DNA of 64,000 bases from positions 33,276,814 to 33,340,813 of the forward strand of contig CM033392.1 in assembly GCA_019426215.1 (NCBI GenBank), read 5' to 3'. Below are positions 1 to 11,572 of the stretch, piece after piece (the stretch's first letter is position 1; each line of letters starts with the position of its first letter). The position numbers and the translations under genes are program-made. The notes beneath the pieces were generated by a model. The model searched no databases and was not told where the DNA came from. It saw only the letters and a program-made list of their open reading frames with translations. The stretch is from Buddleja alternifolia. Taxonomy: Eukaryota > Streptophyta > Magnoliopsida > Lamiales > Scrophulariaceae.

Positions 1-1127
1 AATGCAATCATCAAAGGACATTTATTTCCAATGGAAAATAAATACAAACGCATTAAATGCCTGATAAGAGCATTAAATGTTATCAGGCATTAAATGTGAT
101 AAGAATGAATTGCATACGGAACAAGCCACCCTATTGGCTAAGACTATCAGAATTTCAAAGTTCAAACCTCCCACATCTAATCGATGTAGCAGAATTTCAG
201 GAATGTCAGAGGAAAAGGACTATTCACTCGCTACGTGAGAGATACGCGCCTGCATGTGTCTAACGGGCAAATTTCAAGAAATCTCTATAAATAGTACCCT
301 TCAGTAAACCCTAAAATACACAGAATTATACACAAGAAATAGGTCAAAAACTCTGCTAAAATATTCTTAAGAAAAGCTTATAAACTTCATAGCAAAAATT
401 CCTTCAAGCTTTTCAAACATTCCAAAGACAGTCATTGATAACTTAAACCTCTTCAAAGAAAAACCCTACATTATTATTGAGATATCTCAAGTTGTTTGAA
501 CTTTCCAAATTCAAACAAACCTTGTGATTAAACCCTCAACCTCTTTCATCTGTGTGAGAAAGTTGTTGATACTTGCAAGCAGCATTTTTGTGTGAGAAAA
601 GCTTGTTGAAAAATATCTCAAGCGGAGCTAAAGTCTGTGTGATCAAGGAGCTTAAGATCGTCTTCATTTCATTCACCATTTGTAGAAATCCTCTGTGTGA
701 AGATTTTGATAATCATCTAGTGAATTCCCTCCGAGTGATAAAGGTGAAGAAGGATGTAGTTGGGATTACATCATCCAGTGAACCTTTCACATCTTGTGTT
801 TATTGTTTTATTGCTTTACGTATCATTTGCATACCATTATTCAAAGGCATTAAAACTAGTAAGCGGCTAATCGGCTAAAACGAACGCTAAGCATTAAAAT
901 CATTTCCGCTGTGCTAACCCTGATTAAGCGATTTAAGCGTTACCCTACTTTGGTAATTGCCCAAATTACTAAGTCTAAGTTATCTTTTCTCTAGCGCTTG
1001 ACCTAACACTTTGCTTTCTAAGTGTTCAAAATCTTTAAAGTGATACGAAATTTTTGAAGTCGAAAAAGACTTTAAGGTCTATTCAACCCACCTTCTAAAC
1101 ACTTCCGTATGCCACTCGGAACCACCA
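1..1127 (+). mobile_element. Sirevirus-like Copia LTR, 3' part (family C)
   Basis: This is the right-hand part of an LTR cut by the window edge. It matches, in inverted orientation, two complete copies at 19668-21371 and 26459-28026. Shared landmarks are a TATA box, the phrase about a signal to 'aaggagctt' near 645, and a 3' end in which a 'ctattcaaccc' block is followed by 'ccttctaaac' and the terminal ACCACCA. A C-rich block after CTATTCA is typical of Sirevirus LTR ends. No primer-binding site follows, so this is a solo LTR or the 3' LTR of an element lying to the left. The Sirevirus assignment is by LTR style only; no coding part is visible. Confidence 0.7.
285..294 (+). promoter_or_regulatory. 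TATA box of family C LTR
   Basis: The decamer CTATAAATAG is kept at the same place in all three family C LTRs; the other two are on the minus strand at 20634-20643 and 27371-27380. Conservation among otherwise diverged copies supports a real Pol II promoter element of the LTR. Confidence 0.6.
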
Positions 1128-2489
1128 TTTGTTTTATTGGATTTTAGATGAAGGTTAAATTTGTCACTTACTCCACATGTGCTCTGGCATTAGGAGAATT
1201 GCCCTGCCATTATCATCAGCCTTAATCTATGGTGGTTCTAATCTCGTTGTATTGATATTCTCGAGAAGTCGAAAGCTGAGTTGGGGAAAAAATAATGGGA
1301 AAGAACTCTGCACGCAAATTGAAATGGCATTTGCCAACATTTGAACTGCAAAGGAAAGGTCAAAACTCGCTGCAGAATCCATGAAAGTGGAATTTCCACA
1401 ACAAATCCATTCTCAAACTCAGAAAATGCAGGAGAAATTTCGGGAAATAGATATGAGGACTTGCTTAATTAAGAAGGTTGAAAATAGGAAACTAGTTTTA
1501 TGAAAATGGGAAAAAGTTAAAAAAAAAACCTTTTGATTTACTAATTGCTTCATGATATGAATTGAAGACTCGTTCCTTCAAAGTTTCTCACCAAAACACT
1601 ATCATAACTTATAACACATTATTCTTTTAGACGACACACGTGTGGGAGAAATAGGGTAACTCGGGATAGTGTCGGTCAATTTCTGATCTATGCCACGAGA
1701 AAGGTATGTCTTAGGGTTTTTAATAATAAAAATTCATTTTGAGCTCATTACATATTAGTCTTGGCATTAAACATCAACGCGCGGTTATGGTTTCACTAGT
1801 ATATATATATATACACACACTAGAAGTAACCCCATGCCATGACACGGGAGTTGGGTATGTAAAAAGAATTAAAGAATATATATCTATCATTACATAATTT
1901 ATTATTTATAATCTGAATAAATAAAATGATTCAATTTTGATGATTAACATCGAATAATTTCGTTATATGAGTATGAAATCATATATTTCGTTTAAAAAAT
2001 AATAAAGCACTATTAACAAAATTAATGAAATAAATATTAAAAAATATAATGCGAGGTAATTATTACTAATAAAAAAGTTTACTCAATTTTGTTGGTTATC
2101 ATTGAAAAATTTATTTATATCAATATTTATTTTAATCATAATAATACATGATTAATAAATTTAGTTAAATAGTTATTAAAGAATGACTAATAATTATTAC
2201 TATAAGTCAAATGGGTATAAAAATATTATTTTTTATTTGAATTATGCTAGTAACCTTGTTTTGAATTCAAATTCTGTTGGTAACTAGTTTATTTTGAATT
2301 TTTAAAATTGATTCTTTTGGGACATACAATAAATGAAATATCAGATAAAATGTCAAAATGAAGTAAGTAATCTAAAACGGGAGGTAAAAAGAAATTAGAA
2401 TCCGAAAAATTACAGTAATCCTGGTAATTAATAAAATTTAGAATAGAGAAGCATAAAAAAAAAAAAGAATAGAGAAGCATAAGGTTGTA
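1128..2489. other. Intergenic, AT-rich, upstream of the host gene
   Basis: Apart from the coding remnant at about 1185-1515 I see no gene. Bases 1799-1812 are a short TA repeat. From 1850 to 2480 the sequence is strongly AT-rich without repeats I could assign. An ACACGTGT palindrome near 1636 contains a G-box core. Confidence 0.5.
1185..1515 (+). pseudogene. Decayed coding fragment of unknown gene
   Basis: Reading on the + strand, about 1250-1290 gives a charged stretch (IDILEKSKAELGKK). After a one-frame shift, about 1290-1515 gives LCTQIEMAFANI, stop, TAKERSKLAAESMKVEFPQQ and further charged, helix-like residues, with one more stop near 1500. The composition is unlike the AT-rich surroundings and reads as old exon sequence with a frameshift and two stops. 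I do not recognise the family. It could be a captured exon or a remnant of an unlisted transposon. Confidence 0.33.
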
Positions 2490-2495
2490 CACGTG
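2490..2495. promoter_or_regulatory. G-box (CACGTG) upstream of host gene
   Basis: A palindromic CACGTG core lies just before the pyrimidine-rich 5' UTR of the gene. In plants this core is bound by bHLH and bZIP factors. The position fits a proximal promoter element, but no expression evidence is available. Confidence 0.35.
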
Positions 2496-2499
2496 TCAA

Positions 2500-2598
2500 G
2501 AATTGATGCCGTAGAGAGAGACCACTTGAACTCCGTCTCTCTACGTTTCTCATTCTTCTACTCAACCACTCTCCCTAATCTCTATATCTATTCTATTC

Positions 2599-2635
<37 letters not shown>

Positions 2636-2761
2636 GTTTTATCGTTTCTGTATTTCCTTTTTCCTATTATACGACGTTGGTTCTTCATTTTGATATATAT
2701 ACATACATATATATCATCATCTCCTTTTGGGGTCTTTCATCTTTAACAACTCTGTTTCTTT
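2500..2761 (+). other. 5' UTR exon of the host gene (start approximate)
   Basis: A pyrimidine-rich, ATG-poor stretch with an ATT microsatellite at 2600-2635 ends at a good donor, TTTG|TAAGTAG with GT at 2762-2763. The matching acceptor TTCTTGCAG ends at 4629, just before the start codon. The transcription start is not defined by the sequence; 2500 is a guess. Confidence 0.45.
2600..2635. repeat. (ATT)n microsatellite in 5' UTR
   Basis: About 12 uninterrupted TTA/ATT units lie inside the predicted 5' UTR exon. Length variation here would change leader length without touching the protein. Confidence 0.9.
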
Positions 2762-2940
2762 GTAAGTAGTACCTCTCTCTGCCTCCGCCTTTTACTTATT
2801 ATTGTGTATATATATATATGTGTGTGTATTTATCACCTTTTCAAGAGTAGAAGCTTTTCTGCTTTTGATCATCTTCATATATTTCTGTTGAACGCTTCGC
2901 TGATGCTCTAATTTATATATAATCTTTTTGTCAAAATTAA

Positions 2941-2972
<32 letters not shown>

Positions 2973-2988
2973 GTGTGTGTGTGTGTGT
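2941..2988. repeat. (CT)n(GT)n microsatellite
   Basis: Fourteen CT units are followed by a short T tract and a GT run, inside the leader intron. Confidence 0.9.
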
Positions 2989-3734
2989 ATTTGTCTGTCT
3001 GTGAGCTTTCTTTCTCCTACTTTTTATCTGGGGGTTTATTACTTGGACTTAGATAGGTCAATTTTTGTTGTTTTGTGAAGTATGGGGTAAAACTTGGTCT
3101 TGTGTTGTGGTGATTGATTGATGATTGACTAATTTATGGGTTCTGAATACTTACATTCGTACACACATACATACATACATACATACTTGTGCTGCAAATT
3201 TGGTATGAGTTCTGTTAAGGTGGAATGAATGAAAACCCTTATTTTGACAAAGTCTTAATAATGGCTTTTTGATATCATCATCTTTCAAGTATATATGATG
3301 ATGATTCCAGGTGTAAGAAAAGTGGAATTGTCAAAGAATATATTCCAAATACATTAAAAGACTTCTCAGGCAGTTAGTTGCCCTTTTTTGTTGCCAAATT
3401 TTGTGTTGGTAGTATTATTCATACAATCATGTTAGATATAGGAATATATCTGAGTTTATATTGCTAAGCTTTGTATGTGCTAAGGGCTTTCTTCTCTATG
3501 GATGCTTCTGTGTTGTTGCTTATGCCTTCAGCTTCACAAACCCCAAATAATGGAAATTCCCTTGCTTTTGGCCCTCTACAAGTCTTGTCTTCTCTATCTT
3601 AAAGTAAAAGAGGGAACAATTTTATTCTTTATTTCTGTGTGTTAGGATGTATTTTTACGTATGTGTCAATTTCATACTTGGCTGCAAGAGTATACAAGAA
3701 TTCTGTTTTTAGCTATACCTTTTTTTTTTGGGTT

Positions 3735-3755
3735 GGGGGGGGGGGGGGGGGGGGG
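3735..3755 (+). repeat. Homopolymer G21
   Basis: Twenty-one consecutive G inside the leader intron of the host gene. Confidence 0.9.
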
Positions 3756-4698
3756 ACAGTGGCTTCTGATTGGCTATACATTTAGTATAATCTCTTGTTA
3801 TCTTCACAAGGTGAACTTTTGGTAGTTCATGGCAGGGTTTATTAGGTTCGATAGTTGTGTTACCTCTTAATCCTTTTGCTGTGCTAGAAATAAATCTATA
3901 TTTTTCCAGTTTCTTTCGAAATTTTCTTGATTGGGCTGGCTTATGGACTTAACTTATAACATTCTTTTCTTAACATTGTGCGAATATCTTCTCGCAAAAG
4001 TTGATGATGCAAGTTTTAATTTTATCGCTATTTACAGTTTTCGATTTTACCCATGAAAACTCTCATCTTGTCAAGACTTTCTATGTTTTACAGTGATTCA
4101 TCAAAAAATGAGGTTTCTTTGAATCTATTGTATCGAAGTTTGAGTTACCAGAATATTTAGCAACATAAAAGTCTGTGACATCACAGCTTGTCTCTGTGTG
4201 GTTTTTTAGAATATTTGTCCAGTATAAGTTTTTCTTATCATAAATTGGAAGGGAAACTAAAGAATACAAAATTGATGTCATGCAATAGAAGGAGCATACA
4301 ACTGGCACCTCAGCCAGAATGTTCTAAAGATGCCATTTAGCTAAACTAGCAAATTTCCTGAAATGATGTGCATTTAAGGACATTGGATATTTGCATTAAT
4401 TTAATACTTATGTTTGCATGGGATTTTTTCGACTCAATGTAAGCGACTCTCGAATGGTGGTGAATGACAACAGTTCTTTCGCTTCCAACAGTTGGCTGAA
4501 TAGCAAATAGAGTCATTACTGTGAATTTTGCGTCACTATTGCTGTCTCTTTCCATAAATTAAAGGAGAATGCAGTTTTATTAAAAAAAACAACTAATTAT
4601 TCATCTCATTTTTGTTTTGATTCTTGCAGTTGAGTACTAACGTCATCTTTGAAATTGGACGGAGAAGTACATTTTGACATTCAAGATAAATTCATGCT

Positions 4699-4785
4699 AT
4701 GGATTTTAAAGGTATAACCTGGGCTGGAAACATATATCAGAAGTTTGAAACTATGTGTTTGGAGGTAGAAGAGGTTATGTACGAG
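4699..4785 (+). CDS. Coding exon 1 (29 codons)
   Basis: Starts at ATG 4699 (G at +4) and ends on GAG before donor GTAAAG at 4786, phase 0. An upstream ATG at 4694 opens a 7-codon frame ending at TAA 4715-4717, which overlaps the start out of frame. Start 4699 is preferred because it gives the MDFKG... N-terminus that continues in frame into the next exon. Confidence 0.8.
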
Positions 4786-7700
4786 GTAAAGCCACCGATC
4801 CCTCTTTTGTCCTTCAACTTATGTGCCATAGCTATGGTAGGTTTCTGTTAAAGGGTTCTGATGTATTCCTTGCTTTTTCTAGTGGTTCTCTGACCAATTA
4901 ACATGGTTTGTTGAAAACCTAAGCTGTTATGAGCAATTTAAGGTTATATCCTTGGAGTGAGTACCCTTCGAAGTTGTAAGGACTTGAGACTAACTTGCTA
5001 AAATGCTTAAAATTCATTGATAAATAGGCGCTAATTTGATTCATTTGATATTGATGTAAAGATGTAAGATGGGCCAGTTTAAGTAAGCTCGTTAAGTAGG
5101 TCTTTGCTTTGTGGAGTGTTTTGCCCAAGGCTTCGGGCCTTTTAAGTTGATTGCATGAGAGATGACCTTATGAGTTGATGGAATCAGGATGGTTAGTATA
5201 TGTTATTGTCTGGCTTGGGTATTGAGTTTAGACGTTCACTTCTCTCTTTTATGGGTATGGATATGACGCTATAATTGATTCTGTAGATGTTGCTTATGCA
5301 TAAACTATTGAGCTGTATGTTACATTAACCTCATAAACTTAAATTGATCGGAACCATATTCGCTCCATGGATGTAACTTAGTGTTGGTCTCACATGATTA
5401 TACCTAAAATTGGATAGCCTTTAATTCGAGCTGCTACTTATTTGTGGAAAGATCTTTTTGGTGGATTATGAAACTTACTTCGTCAGGTTTATTGTATTGC
5501 CTTAAATATATGCAACCACCACCACCACTTCCTCTGAATTTAAGCCGAAATACAGGTACCTTCCCTCACTCATGAGAAATTATCGACACCTTTTACTCGA
5601 GTTAACAGAAACATAAAAACCCTAAAGTAACCTTTAAAATGACATTTTTGCCCTTGACTAAAATCGTAAAATTCATAAACAAATTCAAAGGACAAAATTA
5701 CCCTCATTTGATAGGAAAAAGAAAAGAAAAAAGTTTGAAAAAAGAAATTAAAGAAAAGGGAAAATAATCCTATCATCTTCTTCCTCCCCCTTCTTGCCCC
5801 ACCCCCTCTGTTAGCCAAGTCCCGCCGGCCCCATCGCCCGCCATCAGCCTCTCCGCCCCTTTATCTTCAACCCTTTCTCAGCTGCTGCATGAGTTCCCTA
5901 ACTGGAACAGGATGGTTACTGGATGACGGACTAGGAAGGTGGTGGTGCATTTGTCGGCTAGCAAGATGATACGTTCTAAATTGATTATAGAAAGAATTCC
6001 CCGAGGATTGAATGAATCCTGGAGGGAATTTTAGAAATTATGTGAGAATTGGGTGAAGAACAACCAATTCTGAACAATAATTTCCTCAAGTTCCACAGAG
6101 AGAATTTAGAGAGAGAAACTATTTCACCAACAACACAAATCATATTTTGTTCATATTGGTTGTTTTATACAAGGAGATATGTGGGAGGGTTACAATACTT
6201 GTGATGTATTACGCCAACTGCCATCTAACAAACTAATTGCAAACAAACTGCTAATATGTAACTAAATATCTAACTAGTTGCTAACAAAACTGTAAAATTA
6301 CTAATAGAACCAAAAATAGCACTTTTGATTAGAAGAGTGCTAACGATTTGCGTGATATTATTTTCCTAATTATGTTTTGTCCTTCCTTTTATTTTGGTAC
6401 GTATCAATTACCCTCCTCTTCAATCACTCCTTGTCCTCAAGGACTGCTGTAGAAATCCATACTGTTAATTGTTGTGGTGGTGGCTCCGGTGGCGGTAATG
6501 GTGTTTGTCATTGTCTCTTAATCTTAACGTACGTAAGAAGCCTGCCATCATAAAGATGATCAATACTCTTCTTCAATGTTTCATCCAACTCCAAGAACTT
6601 GAAACTTACAACACCAATCATGACCTCTTTCTGCCCCTTGGTAATTTCAAAATCCAATAAGAGCAAATCTGGAAAATCACCCAACATATCACCCAACATA
6701 TTTGATGTCTTAAATTCAGACACATGCTCAAAAGGTTGCGCTTCTTCAAGTATCTCTACCATATTTGTCTTACCAGCACTTGTCTTCAAACATTTGGTAG
6801 AGAAATTCTTGAGATCCCTTGCCACATTTGTTTTATCAAGTGTATCACTAACCTCCAAGTCTTTCGTGAATTCAGAATTGGTTTCTTGTGATTTGTGAGG
6901 AGAATTAAAATAATCATCACAGTCCAAATATAAGTTGCTTGAACCACTATATGCACACCACCTTTCAGTACCCCCAACAAGCAAAGGTCTCTCAGGCATT
7001 TTATCGAACAACCGTAATTCTTGACATTTATTCATATCTTGAGAGCATGGCGGCTTATTTTCTTCGCCCAACATATTCAATCCATCAAGTTTAACATATG
7101 TACTCATACTTATATCAGATGACTGAGAAATTGCATCATTCAATTTTTGAGAATAAATGAGAGGACACTCACTGTTATAAGAAGAATCTTGTGATATGAA
7201 TTCCACTTCTTCAGCAACTGAAGCTTTTAGATTGGGAGATGAACTCTTTTCTTCTCTAGCAAGACTAAGGCCTTCGTCTTGCAATTTAGCAAGACAGGTA
7301 GCTACATGTAATGTCTTCGGTTTAAATGAATTTTTTGCTTCCTTCTCTAGTGTTTCCTTTGCTGGTACTTCCTCAAACACTGGAATGCTTGGGCAGTGAC
7401 TAATAAGGTGATTTGTAGGTTCCTTCTCCCACGATTCATTTTCTGGCATTTTCTCGAACACCTGGGATTTTTCTTTTGTCAGCTCTTTCCTAGGCATTTC
7501 ACCAAACACTTTTGGGTTTTTCTTCTATTAACTCCCTACTAGGCATTTCATCAAACACCTGGAGTTGTCCTTTTATTAGCTTGCTTCCAGGCATTTTATC
7601 GAACAGTTGGGGCTCCATTTCTTGTAAGTCTTCTTCACATGATAATACGTTATACTTTGTCAAATCAGTACACTCTCCCAAAACATGTTCATCAACCATC

Positions 7701-10700
7701 ATATCTCTACTCAAAATAGACGAAATAGATGGCTGAAGCTTTGTGGTGTTCAATTGTTGCGAAGGATCGAGAGTAAACTTACTATCAGTAGAAGAATGTT
7801 TCGATTCATTTGGTTTGGATTCCATTTCTTCAACAATTGATGGATTGAGGCTGGTGGATGTTCGATTTCTTTCCTTTGCAAGATTAAGCACCTGTTCTTG
7901 CAATTTAGCAAGACAGTAAGCTTCCTGTAAGGTCTTCAAGTTGAATTTCTTCACCACAGACTGAATTTCTTCTCACAACCCACGCAAAAACAGATTCACC
8001 GTGGATTCGTCGGAGAGCTTCATTTCTTTGAGAACAACAGTAAATTCATCGAAATAATTTTGAACTGTTCCTATTTGTTTGAGATATAGGCAGTCTGCTT
8101 TAAGTGTGTTTCCATGTATACCATGTCATATCGACAAAGCCGCAACCATGTTTCAGAGCTCTGCCATTTTCCGATCAGATTCCTCATTTCGAATACGAAT
8201 TTGTTCCTGTAGAAGGTACGCATCACGTTGCAATTGATCGCAGGTAATTAGCTTCTGCTCCATCAAGAAATCCATATCGCACCTGACTTTGCTTCTAACA
8301 TCAACATGGTGAATCAAGCCGCCGAATCCAAGGATCGACGGCTCTGATACCACTTGATACATTCTAAATCGGTTATAGAAAGAATTCCCCGAGGATTGAA
8401 TGAATCCTGGAGGGAATTTTAGAAATTATGTGAGAATTGGGGGAAGAAGAACCAATTCTGAACAATAATTTCCTCAAGCTCCACAGAGAGAATTTAGAGA
8501 GAGAAACTATTTCACCAACAACACAAATCATATTTTGTTCATTCAGTATCGGTTGTTTTATACAAGTAGATATGTGGGAGGGTTACAATACTTGTGATGT
8601 ATTACACCAACTGCCATCTAACAAACTAATTGGAAACTAACTGCTAATATGTAACTAATTATCTAACTAGTTGCTAACAAAACTGTAAAATTACTAATAG
8701 AATCGAAAATAGCACTTTTGGATAGAAGCGTGCTAACGATTTGCGTAATATTATTTTCCAAATTATGTTTTTGTCCATCCTTTTATTTTGGTACGTATCA
8801 CAAGATGGTTGGTTGATGGTGGAATGGGGGACGTGGTGGCGCGGCTGTGGTTCCCTCGCAGCAAGAAGATGATTCTTCTTCTTTTTCATTTTCTTTTATT
8901 TTGTTCCTTTTTTCTTTTCCCAGCTACTTTCTTTCTTTTTCTTAATCAAAGTAAAACAATGAATATGTAATTTTTTTTTTCTATTAACGTATCATCATAT
9001 CTTGTTTTTAAGTAGGAAGGTTTCACATTATAAACAAATTGAACTTTTGATAAAATAGTGTGAAACAATAAATAGGAAAATTTACGAGGAATAACTTAAA
9101 TATTAAAATTTCATGTTTTTTTTGTTGGTTTTTTCATTGCTTTTCCTAACAGAGAAAACATGGATAGTTTGATTAATGATCAAAAGACTCGTGTATGTTT
9201 TGAGAACATCATTTTACTAAATTTTTATGAGAAGAACAATTTACTATATTTTTATGACAAGGAACATTTGACTAAATTTATAACACTATAATCCCCCTTT
9301 AGAATTAATCTAATTACACTTCCTGCTCAAATGCACAAGGGCAAGATGGTCAGGAAAAATGGTCAACTCCCTAATTCTGTCAACTCGAGGGTAAAAGCAG
9401 AATTTCCAGGAAAAATGGATGACGCGTCATCTTTTCCTGTTGACAAAGTTAAACTTGTGTGGTTTGGTTTGGTTTTTTTTTTTTGGGGGTGGGGGGGTGG
9501 AGCTACTTGTTATATGGAGGTAGACGATTGCGGATTTGTTGGTAATTTTATATAAATTAGAGAGTTACCGTATTTTGCCTTAACTTTTGGAGAGGTGGTG
9601 GGAATTATCCTTAAATATATTTACGTCTAAACCATTTTGATGTAGTTCATGCAATCTTCTTGAAATATTTCTACGGTTCTACCATAACAAGTTACTAATA
9701 TACTCTATGACTAAATTGTGCACTTCAATTGAGGATTTTGTTGGAAAGTGACAGACCAGTTTAGCATAGTGGATATCAACATTCCACTGAAAAGGAAAGT
9801 AGTACATCTAAGCATGGACAATATAAGTTAATGTTGTTTTCAATTATTTGCTCGTTTTTGTGAGTATGTTTCAGCAAATGCATGACAATTGATGCATCTT
9901 TTAATAGAAAGCTGCAACATCATCTCTTATTATAATTACATTAATTCTTTGTTTCAAATCCTCTGTAAATAACTTTGTTAGTGTTCAATCATATCAGCAC
10001 TAAATAGTATATTAACCATTTTCATTGTTCTTGTACAGGATACCGTCAAATATGTTGAAAATCAAGTGCAAAAAGTCGGTGCAAGTGTAAAGAAGTTCTG
10101 CTCAGAAGTAATGCAAGATTTGCATTCTACATCTTGTGTAGATCCCGTGAAAGTCGCTGCTGGAGAGTTGTGTATTAACCCTTATGCTCATAATGATATG
10201 AATAAGAAGCCAAAATCGATCATATTAGACAGTCTTGGAGAGCCTAAGAAGAAAGAAGCTGAAGATAAAGTGGTTTCGGTTCTAACCGTTGAAAAATCAT
10301 CCTTAAATGATCTCAACAACTTTAACAGTCTTTCTCCACTCTCTCCTAGAGTTTTGGTTCAGAAGACACCCTCTGTGTTGTGCTCTGCAAAAAGTAAGAA
10401 TCTAGGAATACACAGACGTGCTATTGGCATAAAAAGAATTTCTCAGAATAATCGTCCTCCAAAAATATCTTCTCCAATGACATCTTTAAAAGAAGATGGG
10501 AGAAGCAAGCTTACTTCTGACACGAGAAGTAGTTGTGCAGTGGCCTCTGATGAAATTGTAACACCATCGTCGGGGTCTGTTGTGAGAGTTGATCCTGGAG
10601 AACCAGCAAATGAAAACAAACATACTAATGCTCTAATTGAGTCCTCAGCCTCGAACAAAATTTTCTCAGCTGAATCTGCAAGGCAAAAGAAAGATGATTC

Positions 10701-11530
10701 TGATTGTACCTCATCTTGTACAGAAAATATAGGTATTGCTTTTGGAATATATCTATTAAGTAACTTTTATTCTTACTTCTTTATGTTCACTGTATGAATT
10801 TTTGTTCATTGGTAGGTGCATCCGTGAAGGATATTTCAGCTTCTCAGCTAGGCTCAAGTTTTAGGACTAATAATGCATGTGAGGTTGAATCTGTGGGCAA
10901 GGAGGTGGTGATGATGTCTAATGAAGGTATTTATCTTTCGATGAAAATACCATCAACTAAGCCTCTCATTTTCTGTTGGGTAAAATGAAAAGCATAACAA
11001 ATCAACGTTTACATTTTCTCATGGAAGGTAAATTCACGGAAGATGGCTCATCTTCTCAGTTAACCTCGAATATTAGCAGCAATGACTGTGGCATTGAGTC
11101 TGCGGGTGATAATGTTATTGTATCCTATGAAGGTATGCAATTCTGGCTATTCTAGAAATGTAGAATAGGAAAAGCATAAGACACACTGTCTCCTCGTGTC
11201 TTATTTGCGAAAAGGAAAAAAATTCTGGTTGGCTTTTCTATTTTTAGGGAGAGGAGCAACTTCTAGGTAGCTTACCGTGCAGGGTTGCTATTATGTTTGG
11301 CTGAATTCTGGTATATGTAGATTAGTGTATTAGAGATACTCTTTTTTAATTTCTTTACAAGCATACTTTTCCTTTTATGGTGGCATGATAATTGTCCATT
11401 TAAATAGAAAATGCATATCCTGTTTGCCAAATTTAAGAAATCTTAGGCATACTAGGATTTCACCTGTCGCATAATCAGGAGATAGTTTAGTTGTGATATA
11501 AATTAAACTCAAGCACAAAGATGCAACGTA

Positions 11531-11572
<42 letters not shown>

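Larger units (their letters stand above)
2762..4629 (+). other. Leader (5' UTR) intron, 1868 bp
   Basis: The intron is bounded by GTAAGT at 2762 and TTCTTGCAG ending at 4629. It is T-rich, as plant introns are. It holds simple repeats: (CT)14 at 2941-2968 followed by (GT)n to about 2988, an ACAT run at about 3163-3184, and a 21-base G homopolymer at 3735-3755. No convincing ORF. Confidence 0.55.
5967..8800 (-). mobile_element. Gag-only LTR retrotransposon (TR-GAG type), 2834 bp
   Basis: Two LTRs (5967-6406 and 8355-8800) start TGATAC and end GTATCA. A perfect 5-bp target duplication CAAGA flanks the element (5962-5966, 8801-8805). A tRNA-iMet primer site lies inside the right LTR on the minus strand, and a purine tract (AAGAGGAGGG) lies inside the left LTR. 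The interior encodes only a Gag-like protein, with no protease, integrase, RT or RNase H. This matches the non-autonomous TR-GAG class known from angiosperms, which depends on pol of another element. The gag style is Ty3/Gypsy. Confidence 0.85.
5548..9574. mobile_element. Inverted-repeat (Mutator-like?) DNA element, interrupted
   Basis: The outer parts match in inverted orientation. Left from 5548 (AAATACAGGTACC...) and the complement of the right end at 9574 (AAATACGGTAACTC...) share the start. Inward blocks also match: ACTCGAGTTAACAG against CCTCGAGTTGACAG, 'ttgcccttg', an A/G-rich GAAAAGAAAA tract, and a GC-rich core (about 5780-5960 and 8800-8870). Without the retrotransposon at 5967-8800 the element would be about 1.2 kb. 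The arms are imperfect and I could not fix a target duplication, so class and limits are tentative. Confidence 0.42.
4786..10038 (+). other. Intron of 5253 bp with nested transposons
   Basis: Donor GTAAAG at 4786; acceptor TTGTACAG ending at 10038. Bases 4786-5547 and 9575-10038 look like original intron. The rest is an inverted-repeat DNA element (5548-9574) that contains a gag-only LTR retrotransposon (5967-8800). Confidence 0.75.

Noticed and set aside
573..878. 101-codon frame as a small protein gene
   Set aside because: It lies in the LTR copy shared with 19668-21371 and 26459-28026, where the frame is not maintained.
2493..2693. 66-codon frame with poly-Leu at the start of the host gene
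   Set aside because: It is the ATT microsatellite in the 5' UTR read in frame; the real start at 4699 gives a conserved N-terminus that splices in frame.
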